From assembly GCA_946886995.1 (NCBI GenBank), contig CAMPJU010000066.1:1-6914 (forward strand): 6,914 bases of DNA, written 5' to 3'. Of the stretch, positions 1-5,422 are shown in pieces; position 1 is the first letter of the stretch; each line of letters begins with the position of its first letter. The stretch comes from an uncultured Lysobacteraceae bacterium. GTDB taxonomy: Bacteria; Pseudomonadota; Gammaproteobacteria; Xanthomonadales; Xanthomonadaceae. A program made the translations under genes and the position numbers. Under the pieces are notes generated by a model. It made no database searches. It saw only the letters and a list, made by a program, of their open reading frames with translations, and was not told the origin of the DNA.

Positions 1-484
1 CCTCGCTCACCAGCAAGCCGGCCATCGTGCCGGCGAAGCCCTTCGACAGGGAGGCAAGGCGGAACACCGTGTGCGCGCCGACCGGCTCTGCGGCCTCGGT
101 GTCGGTGATGCCGTAGCCCCGCATGCTGAGGACCTGGCCGTCGTGCACGATCGCCATCGACAGGGCCGGCACGCGCTGGCCCTCGACCAGGGCCTGCGCC
201 ATCGCCTCGAACTCGCGCACGTCGAAGCCGCTCGCCAGCGGCATGGTGTCCACCGCGGTGGCGGGCGACTGCACGACGGCCGGCGGCGCCTCGGCCGGTT
301 GCGCCGCGGGCTGGTGGCGGACGGTGGTGACGTCCACCAGCACAGGTTCGGGCGACGGCATGCCGATGCCCGCCGCCTCCGGCACGTCCGTGGTCTGCGC
401 GGTGGAGGCCAGGGCGAGTGGCAGCGAAAGGCCGAGCAGCGCGACTCGCCAGCGGTTCCGCATGGGCGTGTCCTGCTTCGGCAT
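1..484 (-). CDS. Serine hydrolase, beta-lactamase/PBP-like family, N-terminal part (cut at window edge)
   Basis: The open frame runs from ATG at 484 down to the window edge without a stop (161 codons). The N-terminus looks like a Sec signal peptide: charged residues up to R13, a hydrophobic core VALLGLSLPLALA (residues 14-26), then small residues suited to signal peptidase (STA, 27-29). A Pro/Ala/Val-rich, probably unstructured stretch follows (about 34-84). The catalytic domain then begins with VPALSMAIVHDGQVL (105-119), GYG (123-125) and FRLASLSKGFAG (141-152). SLSK (145-148) fits the SxxK motif of class C beta-lactamases and related esterases/peptidases, making S145 the likely nucleophile and K148 the general base. 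The YxN and KTG-like motifs would lie outside the window, so true beta-lactamase, carboxypeptidase and esterase cannot be separated. ATG 484 is chosen over the in-frame ATG at 463 because it has a good ribosome binding site and keeps the full signal peptide. Likely periplasmic; divergent from the lemA operon. Confidence 0.85.
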   Translation of the reverse strand, partial: MPKQDTPMRNRWRVALLGLSLPLALASTAQTTDVPEAAGIGMPSPEPVLVDVTTVRHQPAAQPAEAPPAVVQSPATAVDTMPLASGFDVREFEAMAQALVEGQRVPALSMAIVHDGQVLSMRGYGITDTEAAEPVGAHTVFRLASLSKGFAGTMAGLLVSE

Positions 485-490
485 CGTCTA

Positions 491-496
491 CCTCTT
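491..496 (-). promoter_or_regulatory. Ribosome binding site of the serine hydrolase gene
   Basis: On the minus strand the sequence AAGAGG lies six bases before ATG at 484, a normal Shine-Dalgarno and spacing. It decides in favour of ATG 484 over the internal ATG at 463. Confidence 0.7.
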
Positions 497-517
497 TGAT
501 CGTGGCCTGGCCGTTCG

Positions 518-523
518 ATTCTA
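518..523 (-). promoter_or_regulatory. Putative -10 element for the serine hydrolase gene
   Basis: Read on the minus strand the hexamer is TAGAAT, five of six matches to the sigma-70 -10 consensus. It would place a transcript start near 511 and a leader of about 27 nt. No convincing -35 hexamer is found 16-18 bp upstream, so the promoter is weak, activator-dependent, or not real. Confidence 0.3.
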
Positions 524-524
524 G

Positions 525-538
525 CGTCCGGCCGGACG
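525..538. promoter_or_regulatory. Perfect 14-bp palindrome in the divergent promoter region, candidate operator
   Basis: CGTCCGG followed directly by CCGGACG is a perfect inverted repeat with no spacer. It lies one base upstream of the minus-strand -10-like hexamer, where a repressor would block RNA polymerase, and upstream of the lemA-side promoter candidate. A dimeric regulator could therefore act on both directions. No regulator gene is present in the window, so the binding protein is unknown. The region is GC-rich, which raises the chance of accidental palindromes. Confidence 0.4.
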
Positions 539-564
539 ACTGCGTGAACCGGCGGTGCAGGTCC

Positions 565-570
565 CATAAT
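565..570 (+). promoter_or_regulatory. Putative -10 element for the lemA operon
   Basis: CATAAT matches five of six bases of the -10 consensus and is one of the few AT-rich spots in the region. A poor -35 candidate, GTGAAC, sits at 544-549 with a short 15-bp spacer. Transcription would begin near 577, leaving a leader of about 58 nt before the lemA start. Confidence 0.3.
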
Positions 571-579
571 GGCCACTGA

Positions 580-603
580 ACGCCGTGCGGACCATGACGG
601 CGT
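580..603 (+). other. Small inverted repeat in the lemA leader
   Basis: ACGCCGT at 580-586 pairs perfectly with ACGGCGT at 597-603 around a 10-nt loop. If transcription begins near 577 this would be a hairpin at the 5' end of the operon mRNA, 17 nt before the Shine-Dalgarno. There is no following T-tract, so it is not an attenuator of the usual kind. A 7-bp stem can arise by chance in GC-rich DNA. Confidence 0.25.
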
Positions 604-620
604 CCACGGATTCCGACCCC

Positions 621-626
621 GAGGAG
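621..626 (+). promoter_or_regulatory. Ribosome binding site of lemA
   Basis: GAGGAG lies eight bases before ATG at 635 and only two bases before ATG at 629. The spacing favours 635 as the true start and argues against the further upstream ATG at 569. Confidence 0.7.
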
Positions 627-634
627 CCATGTCC

Positions 635-1231
635 ATGACCACCCTGCTGATCCTGCTCGCGCTCGCCGCCGTCGTCGTGTTCTGGGGCGTGGGCATCTAC
701 AACGGCCTCGTCACTGCCCGCAACGCATACCGGAACGCCTTCGCCCAGATCGACGTGCAGCTGCAGCGCCGCTTCGACCTGATCCCGAACCTGGTCGAGA
801 CCGCCAAGGCCTATCTCTCCCACGAGCGCGGCACGCTCGAAGCCGTCACCAATGCCCGGAACGCCGCACAGGCCGGCCTGGCCGCCGCCAAGGCGGCGCC
901 CGGCGAGCCCGCGGCGATGGCCGAGCTCGGCCGCAGCGAGGCCGCGCTGGAAGGTGCCCTGGGCCGGCTGATGGTGACCGTCGAGGCCTATCCGGACCTG
1001 AAGGCCAGCCAGAACATGGCGCAGCTGACCGAGGAACTGTCGAGCACCGAGAACAAGGTGGCGTTCGCCCGGCAGGCCTACAACGACAGCGTGATGGCCT
1101 ACAACAACCGGCGCGAAGTGTTCCCGTCCAGCCTGGTCGCCAACAACTTCGCGTTCAAGCCGGCGGCGCTGCTGGAAATCCCGGCCGAGCAGCAGGCGGC
1201 GGTGCGCGCGGCGCCCAAGGTCGAGTTCTAG
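635..1231 (+). CDS. lemA: LemA family protein, membrane-anchored helical protein
   Basis: This 198-residue protein matches the usual LemA length and pattern. A single N-terminal membrane segment (about residues 4-22, LLILLALAAVVVFWGVGIY) is followed by the family hallmark NAYRNAFAQIDVQLQRR (30-46) and FDLIPNLVETAKAYL (47-61). An Ala-rich helical middle follows, then the C-terminal signature YNDSVMAYN (149-157) and FPSSLVANNFAF (163-174). LemA proteins form a coiled, all-helical soluble domain outside the membrane anchor; their biochemical role is unsettled. A recurrent association with M48 peptidases suggests an adaptor or partner role, and the next gene is exactly such a peptidase. ATG 635 is chosen by Shine-Dalgarno spacing; ATG 629 would add two residues and ATG 569 an implausible 22-residue polar leader. 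It is the first gene of the probable operon. Its amber stop is in the same reading frame as the downstream peptidase. Confidence 0.93.
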   Translation: MTTLLILLALAAVVVFWGVGIYNGLVTARNAYRNAFAQIDVQLQRRFDLIPNLVETAKAYLSHERGTLEAVTNARNAAQAGLAAAKAAPGEPAAMAELGRSEAALEGALGRLMVTVEAYPDLKASQNMAQLTEELSSTENKVAFARQAYNDSVMAYNNRREVFPSSLVANNFAFKPAALLEIPAEQQAAVRAAPKVEF

Positions 1232-1258
1232 CCAGCCGCGATCCGGTCCGCCGCGACG

Positions 1259-3163
1259 ATGAACTTCTTCGAACGCCAGGCGCAGGCGCGTCGCACGTCG
1301 ACGCGCCTGCTGGTGCTGTTCGCCCTGGCCGTCGTCGGCATCGTGCTGGCGGTCGACGCTGCGGTCTGGCTCGCGTGGGGACCGCCCGGGGGAGGCCCGC
1401 CGTCGCCGGGCGTCCTGGCGTTCGCCAGCCTGGCCACGCTCGCGGTGATCGGGCTCGGGTCGCTTTACCGGATCGCATCCCTGCGCTCGGGCGGCGATGC
1501 GGTCGCCGCGCAACTGGGCGGCGTGCCCGTGCCCGAGGACACGAGCGACCCGTCCCTGCGCCGGCTGCGCAACGTGGTGGAGGAGATCGCCATCGCGTCA
1601 GCGGTGCCGATGCCCGCGCTGTTCGTACTCGAGCACGAAGCGGGCATCAACGCGTTCGCCGCCGGCTACGCGCCCACCGATGCCGCGGTCGCGGTGACGC
1701 GTGGCGCGCTCGACCGGCTCAACCGCGACGAACTGCAGGGCGTGGTCGCCCACGAGTTCAGCCACATCCTCAACGGCGACATGCGCCTGAACATCCGGCT
1801 GATGGGGTTGCTGTTCGGCATCCTCATGCTTGGCCTGATCGGCCGCAAGGTGCTGTACCTGGGCGGTGGCGGCCGGCGCGGGCGCGGGTCGCTGCCGATC
1901 CTGGCCGCGGCGCTGGCGGCCATCGTGATCGGCTACGTGGGCGTGTTCTTCGCGCGGATGATCAAGGCCGGCATCAGCCGCACGCGCGAGTCGCTGGCGG
2001 ACGCCGCTGCGGTCCAGTTCACCCGGCAGACCGCGGGCCTGGCCGGTGCGCTGAAGAAGATCGGGGGCCTGCCCGGCGGTGCGCGCCTGGTCGACCGGGG
2101 TGATGCGGAGGAAGTCAGCCACATGCTGTTCGGCGACGGCGTCGGCTTCAGCGGCCTGTTCGCGACCCATCCCCCGCTCGTGGAGAGGATCCGCGCGCTC
2201 GAGCCCGGCTTCGATGCAGGCCAGCTGGAAGCGCTGTCCCGCCAGTGGATGCAGCAGATGCCGCAGGGCCTGGAGGAGGACGCGCAACTCGGGTTCGCGG
2301 CGCGGGACACGACGACGTTGCCCGGCGACGACGATGCTTTCGCGGTCGACCCGCGCGGCGTGGCGGACCAGGTGGCGCATCCGCTGGCCGGCGACTACGT
2401 GCGCGCCGATGCGATCGCCGCCGCGATCCCCGACGCGCTCCATGCCCTGGCGACCCGGCGCGACATGGCGATGGCCCTGGTGTTCGCGCTCCTGCGCGAT
2501 CACGACCCGGCGCTGGCCAGCCGGCAGGACCTGGAAATCGCCGCGCGGCTGGGCTCGGCCGTCGCCAACGCGGGGCGCGAGATCCACGGCGGACATGTCG
2601 CGCACCTGCACCCGCAATTGCGCCTGCCGCTCGCCTCGCTCGCCTTCCCGGTGCTGCGGCTGCGCCCCCGGCCCGAACTGGAGGCCTTCCTCGACACCGT
2701 CCATGCCGCGGTCCACGTCGACGGCCGCGTCTCGCTGTTCGAGTACTGCCTGGGCAAGCTGCTGGACGTGCAGCTGCGCGAGTCGCTGGACCCTTCGCGA
2801 TACGCGCGCTTCGGGCGGCGCAAGCCCGGGCAGGTGCGCAGCGAGATCGCGACACTGCTGTGCGTCGTCGCGCAGGAAGGCCATCCGGACCCCGCCGAGG
2901 CACAGCGCGCCTACCTGGCCGGCATGCGGCACATCCTGCCGCGCGACCACCTGCCGTACCTGCCGCGCGAGGGCCCGCTGGCGCTCGACGGGACGTGGGA
3001 GCCGCTCGACCGGCTCGATCCGCTGGCGAAGCAGGCGCTGGTGGAGGCGGCCACGGTGACGATCGCCCACGACGGGCGGATGCGCGTCGCCGAGGCCGAA
3101 CTGCTGCGCACGGTGTGCGCCGTGCTGCATTGCCCGCTGCCGCCGATGCTGGCGGCCGCCTGA
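1259..3163 (+). CDS. Membrane M48 family zinc metallopeptidase (HtpX-like) with long C-terminal extension
   Basis: The 634-residue protein has two N-terminal membrane segments (about 17-40 and 51-72), then the M48 catalytic domain. INAFAAGYAP (130-139) precedes the zinc motif HEFSH (165-169), with H165 and H169 as ligands and E166 as catalytic base. Two more hydrophobic segments (about 181-195 and 211-235) lead to the third ligand E244 in ESLAD (244-248). THPPLVERI, from T303, closes the catalytic part as in HtpX relatives. HtpX itself is about 290 residues, so roughly 310 extra residues follow. This tail contains two short motifs, VHVDGRVSLFE (485-495) and AHDGRMRVAEAE (603-614), that resemble TerB-type helical repeats. 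By analogy with HtpX the active site and tail should face the cytoplasm and act on membrane proteins. The start has no clear Shine-Dalgarno; it lies 27 nt after lemA in the same frame. Peptidase assignment is firm; the tail assignment is inference. Confidence 0.92.
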   Translation: MNFFERQAQARRTSTRLLVLFALAVVGIVLAVDAAVWLAWGPPGGGPPSPGVLAFASLATLAVIGLGSLYRIASLRSGGDAVAAQLGGVPVPEDTSDPSLRRLRNVVEEIAIASAVPMPALFVLEHEAGINAFAAGYAPTDAAVAVTRGALDRLNRDELQGVVAHEFSHILNGDMRLNIRLMGLLFGILMLGLIGRKVLYLGGGGRRGRGSLPILAAALAAIVIGYVGVFFARMIKAGISRTRESLADAAAVQFTRQTAGLAGALKKIGGLPGGARLVDRGDAEEVSHMLFGDGVGFSGLFATHPPLVERIRALEPGFDAGQLEALSRQWMQQMPQGLEEDAQLGFAARDTTTLPGDDDAFAVDPRGVADQVAHPLAGDYVRADAIAAAIPDALHALATRRDMAMALVFALLRDHDPALASRQDLEIAARLGSAVANAGREIHGGHVAHLHPQLRLPLASLAFPVLRLRPRPELEAFLDTVHAAVHVDGRVSLFEYCLGKLLDVQLRESLDPSRYARFGRRKPGQVRSEIATLLCVVAQEGHPDPAEAQRAYLAGMRHILPRDHLPYLPREGPLALDGTWEPLDRLDPLAKQALVEAATVTIAHDGRMRVAEAELLRTVCAVLHCPLPPMLAAA

Positions 3164-3164
3164 C

Positions 3165-4487
3165 ATGGGAGCGCCGGCACCCGCCATCTCCCGGGTGCAC
3201 CAGGGCGAGTGGTACGCCGTGTCGGTGTCGTTCGTCTATTTCTTCTGCGTGCTGGCCGCCTACTACATGATCCGGCCGGTGCGCGAGCAGCTCGCCGCTG
3301 CCGTGGGATCCCTGCACCTGCCGGTGTTCTACGGCGCCACGCTGGTGGCGATGCTGGCCCTCGCGCCGGTCTTCGGCTGGCTGGTGTCGCGGTTCCCGCG
3401 GCGGGTGGTCGTACCGCTGGTGTACCTCGCGTTCATTGCCTGCCTCGTGGGTTTCGTGCCGCTGTTCGCACGACCGGAGCTGCTCGGCCAGCGCCTGCTC
3501 GGCACGGTGTTCTTCGTCTGGGTCAGCGTGTTCAACCTGTTCGTGGTGTCGGTGTTCTGGATCTTCATGTCCGACATCTGGGTACCGGCGCAGGCGCGAC
3601 GGCTGTTCCCGATCATCGCGGTGGCCGGGACCGCCGGCGCGCTCGCCGGGCCGGCCCTGACCCGCACCCTGGTCACGACGCTCGGCGTGGCGCCCCTGCT
3701 GCTGGTGTCGGCCGCGCTGCTCGGCATCGGCGTCGCCTGCGTGGTGCTGCTCGGGCACTGGTCGCGCCGGCACGGCCAGCGGCGCCACGAAGCCGGCCAC
3801 GAATCGGCGGTGGGTGGCGGCATGTGGGACGGCCTGAAGCAGGTGTTCCGGGATCCTTTCATGCGCGGCATGGCGATCCTGCTGCTGCTTGCCGACGGCA
3901 TCGGCACGGTCAACTACGCGCTGGTCGCCGACTACTCCGGCGCGACCTTCGCCGATGCGGTCGCGCGCACGCGCTTCGCCGCCAACCTGGACCTGGCCAC
4001 CAACCTGCTGACCGCCGCGACGCAACTGACGATCACGCGGTGGTTGCTGCCCCGCTTCGGCGCAGGCCCGGCGATCCTGCTGTGGGCGCTCGTCAGTGCC
4101 GGCGCGCTGATGCTGGTGGTGGTCGCGGACGATCCGTACGCGGCGCTCGTCGGCACGCTGCCGGCGGTGGCGATCGCGCTGGTCGTCAGCCGCGGACTGG
4201 CGTACGGCGTCGCCGAACCGGCGCGGCACAGCCTGTTCGCGCGCGTACCGCGCAACCTGCGCTACAAGGGCCAGAACGTGGTCGACACCGCGGTCTGGCG
4301 GTTCGGCGACCTGATGATCGCGACCGGGATGAACGCCTTGCGCACGGTCGGCGTCGGCATCGCCGGCTTCGCCGCGCTCAGCGCCTGCGCGGCCGCCGCC
4401 GCTGCGGGACTGGGCTGGCAGCTGTCGCGGCGTGTCGAGTCCGGCCCGCCGGGCGGCGCGCGACCGGGCACCGTGGCGCCGTCGTGA
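3165..4487 (+). CDS. Twelve-helix membrane transporter, NTP/NDP-exchange (Tlc)-like / MFS superfamily
   Basis: The 440-residue protein is almost entirely hydrophobic segments, about 12 by eye: six before and six after a charged central loop near residues 200-225 (HWSRRHGQRRHEAGH and on). This is the usual MFS layout. The first helix ends in AYYMIRPVREQL (32-43), and near helix 11 there is RYKGQNVVDTAVWRFGD (366-382). Both resemble signatures of the ATP/ADP translocase-like (Tlc) proteins and their bacterial MFS relatives, where a Y-K-x-x-x-hydrophobic-D-T-x-x-x-R-x-x-D pattern recurs. Substrate cannot be assigned: true Tlc carriers exchange nucleotides in intracellular parasites, whereas free-living relatives are uncharacterised. 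ATG 3165 begins one base after the peptidase TGA, so translation is probably coupled by stop-restart; no strong Shine-Dalgarno is seen. Membrane transporter is firm, nucleotide relation moderate, substrate unknown. Confidence 0.82.
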   Translation: MGAPAPAISRVHQGEWYAVSVSFVYFFCVLAAYYMIRPVREQLAAAVGSLHLPVFYGATLVAMLALAPVFGWLVSRFPRRVVVPLVYLAFIACLVGFVPLFARPELLGQRLLGTVFFVWVSVFNLFVVSVFWIFMSDIWVPAQARRLFPIIAVAGTAGALAGPALTRTLVTTLGVAPLLLVSAALLGIGVACVVLLGHWSRRHGQRRHEAGHESAVGGGMWDGLKQVFRDPFMRGMAILLLLADGIGTVNYALVADYSGATFADAVARTRFAANLDLATNLLTAATQLTITRWLLPRFGAGPAILLWALVSAGALMLVVVADDPYAALVGTLPAVAIALVVSRGLAYGVAEPARHSLFARVPRNLRYKGQNVVDTAVWRFGDLMIATGMNALRTVGVGIAGFAALSACAAAAAAGLGWQLSRRVESGPPGGARPGTVAPS

Positions 4488-4509
4488 CGCGGCCGGTGCC
4501 ACTGTCCGG

Positions 4510-5406
4510 ATGATGCGTTGGCAATGGCGTCGAAGATGGTTGCAATGGAGTGCCTGGCTGCTCGCCGGCGCATTCCTGTCGCTGTGCGTGTGGGGCTTCG
4601 TGTGGGAGCCGTCGCAGCTGGTGGAGCGCGACCACGTGCTGCGCCTGCCCGGGTGGACGCCGGAGTGCGACGGATTGCGCATCGACGTGCTTGCCGACAT
4701 CCACACCGGCTCCCCGCACAACGGCGTCGGCAAGCTCGACCTGATCGTCGAGACCGTGGCGCAGGGCGACGCGGACGTCGTGCTGCTCGCCGGCGACTAC
4801 GTGATCCTCAGCGTGTTCATGGGCGAATACATCTCCGCCGACGTCGTCGCGCAGCACCTGCGGCCGCTCACCGCGCGCAAGCCGGTGTACGGCGTGCTCG
4901 GCAACCATGACTGGTGGAAGGACGGGAAGCAGGTGGCCGCGTCGATGTCGGCCGCGGGCGTGGCCATGGTCGACAACCGGTCGCAACTGGTCAGCGTGCG
5001 CGGATGCGAATTCTGGCTCGCGGGCATCGGCGACCTGTGGGAGGGGAAGCCGGACATCGCGGCCGCGTTTTCCGGCATCCCGGACGACGGTCGACCGGTG
5101 GTCGCGCTGACCCACAACCCGGACCTGTTCCCGCGGGTGCCCACGCGGTCGACGCTGCTGGTCGCCGGCCACACGCATGGTGGCCAGGTGACGCTGCCGC
5201 TGCTGGGCCGGGTGGTGGACCCGTCCAAGCTGGGCGACCGGTATGCCAGCGGCCACGTCGAGGAAGGCGGGGAGCACGTGTTCGTGTCGCCCGGCATCGG
5301 CACCAGCATCCTCCCGGTGCGCTTCGGCATCCCGCCCGAGATTTCCCGGCTCACGCTGCTGCGGCGCGTCCCGTTGATGCAGCCGGCGCCGGCCGCCGCG
5401 CGATAG
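4510..5406 (+). CDS. Membrane-tethered calcineurin-like metallophosphoesterase (YaeI/YkuE/LpxG-like)
   Basis: The 298-residue product has an Arg-rich N-terminus (MMRWQWRRRW) and one membrane segment (about 14-32), then a complete calcineurin-like phosphoesterase domain. Metal-binding motifs appear in order: DIH (D63, H65), GD (D96), GNHD (N132-D134), THNPD (H202) and GHTHGG (H221, H223). All expected ligands for a two-metal centre are present, so the enzyme should be active. The positive-inside rule puts the catalytic domain in the periplasm; the RRRW run does not fit a twin-arginine motif well. Relatives include YaeI, YkuE and the LpxG-type UDP-diacylglucosamine hydrolases, so a lipid-linked or nucleotide-sugar substrate is possible but unproven. 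ATG 4510 is chosen (ATG 4513 is equally possible) because an upstream in-frame ATG at 4432 would overlap the transporter by 56 nt and add a polar leader. It is the last gene of the operon, 22 nt after the transporter, and its TAG abuts the convergent fadE stop. Confidence 0.9.
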   Translation: MMRWQWRRRWLQWSAWLLAGAFLSLCVWGFVWEPSQLVERDHVLRLPGWTPECDGLRIDVLADIHTGSPHNGVGKLDLIVETVAQGDADVVLLAGDYVILSVFMGEYISADVVAQHLRPLTARKPVYGVLGNHDWWKDGKQVAASMSAAGVAMVDNRSQLVSVRGCEFWLAGIGDLWEGKPDIAAAFSGIPDDGRPVVALTHNPDLFPRVPTRSTLLVAGHTHGGQVTLPLLGRVVDPSKLGDRYASGHVEEGGEHVFVSPGIGTSILPVRFGIPPEISRLTLLRRVPLMQPAPAAAR

Positions 5407-5422
5407 TCACGCCGCGCGGCGG
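5393..5422. terminator. Inverted repeat across the convergent stop codons, candidate bidirectional terminator
   Basis: CCGCCGCGCG (5393-5402) and CGCGCGGCGG (5413-5422) are perfect 10-bp inverted arms. The 10-nt loop at 5403-5412 carries the phosphoesterase TAG and the complement of the fadE TGA. Either transcript would form a very stable hairpin exactly at its coding end. No T-tract follows on either strand, so it is not a textbook intrinsic terminator; it could instead pause polymerase, help Rho-dependent ending or protect 3' ends. The arms are also the last codons of each gene, so coding constraint plus high GC is an alternative explanation. Confidence 0.4.

Noticed and set aside
569..634. 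Upstream in-frame ATG at 569 as the start of LemA
   Set aside because: It would add a polar 22-residue leader before the membrane anchor and has no suitable ribosome binding site. GAGGAG at 621-626 fits ATG 635.
7..696. 229-codon minus-strand open frame crossing the divergent intergenic region
   Set aside because: It is out of frame with the serine hydrolase, which has a signal peptide, SLSK motif and ribosome binding site. Its product is Arg/Ser/Pro-rich noise and it would overlap the lemA start.
1598..3187. 529-codon minus-strand open frame opposite the M48 peptidase
   Set aside because: Composition is Arg/Gln/His/Ala-rich low-information sequence, and the sense strand has an intact HEFSH peptidase. 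It is treated as an antisense shadow.
4432..4509. Upstream in-frame ATG at 4432 as the start of the phosphoesterase
   Set aside because: It would overlap the transporter gene by 56 nt and add Arg/Ala-rich residues before the normal membrane anchor.
2148..4733. Very long open frame (861 codons) on the minus strand opposite the peptidase and transporter genes
   Set aside because: Its product is a run of Arg, Ala, Gly, Pro and His without domain pattern, as expected from the antisense of high-GC codons. The plus strand carries two well-recognised proteins across the same DNA.
5382..5393. Perfect 12-bp palindrome GCCGGCGCCGGC near the end of the phosphoesterase gene
   Set aside because: It encodes a Pro-Ala-Pro-Ala-Ala tail with GC-rich codons and has no spacer for a hairpin loop. 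It is probably compositional, although it abuts the candidate terminator.
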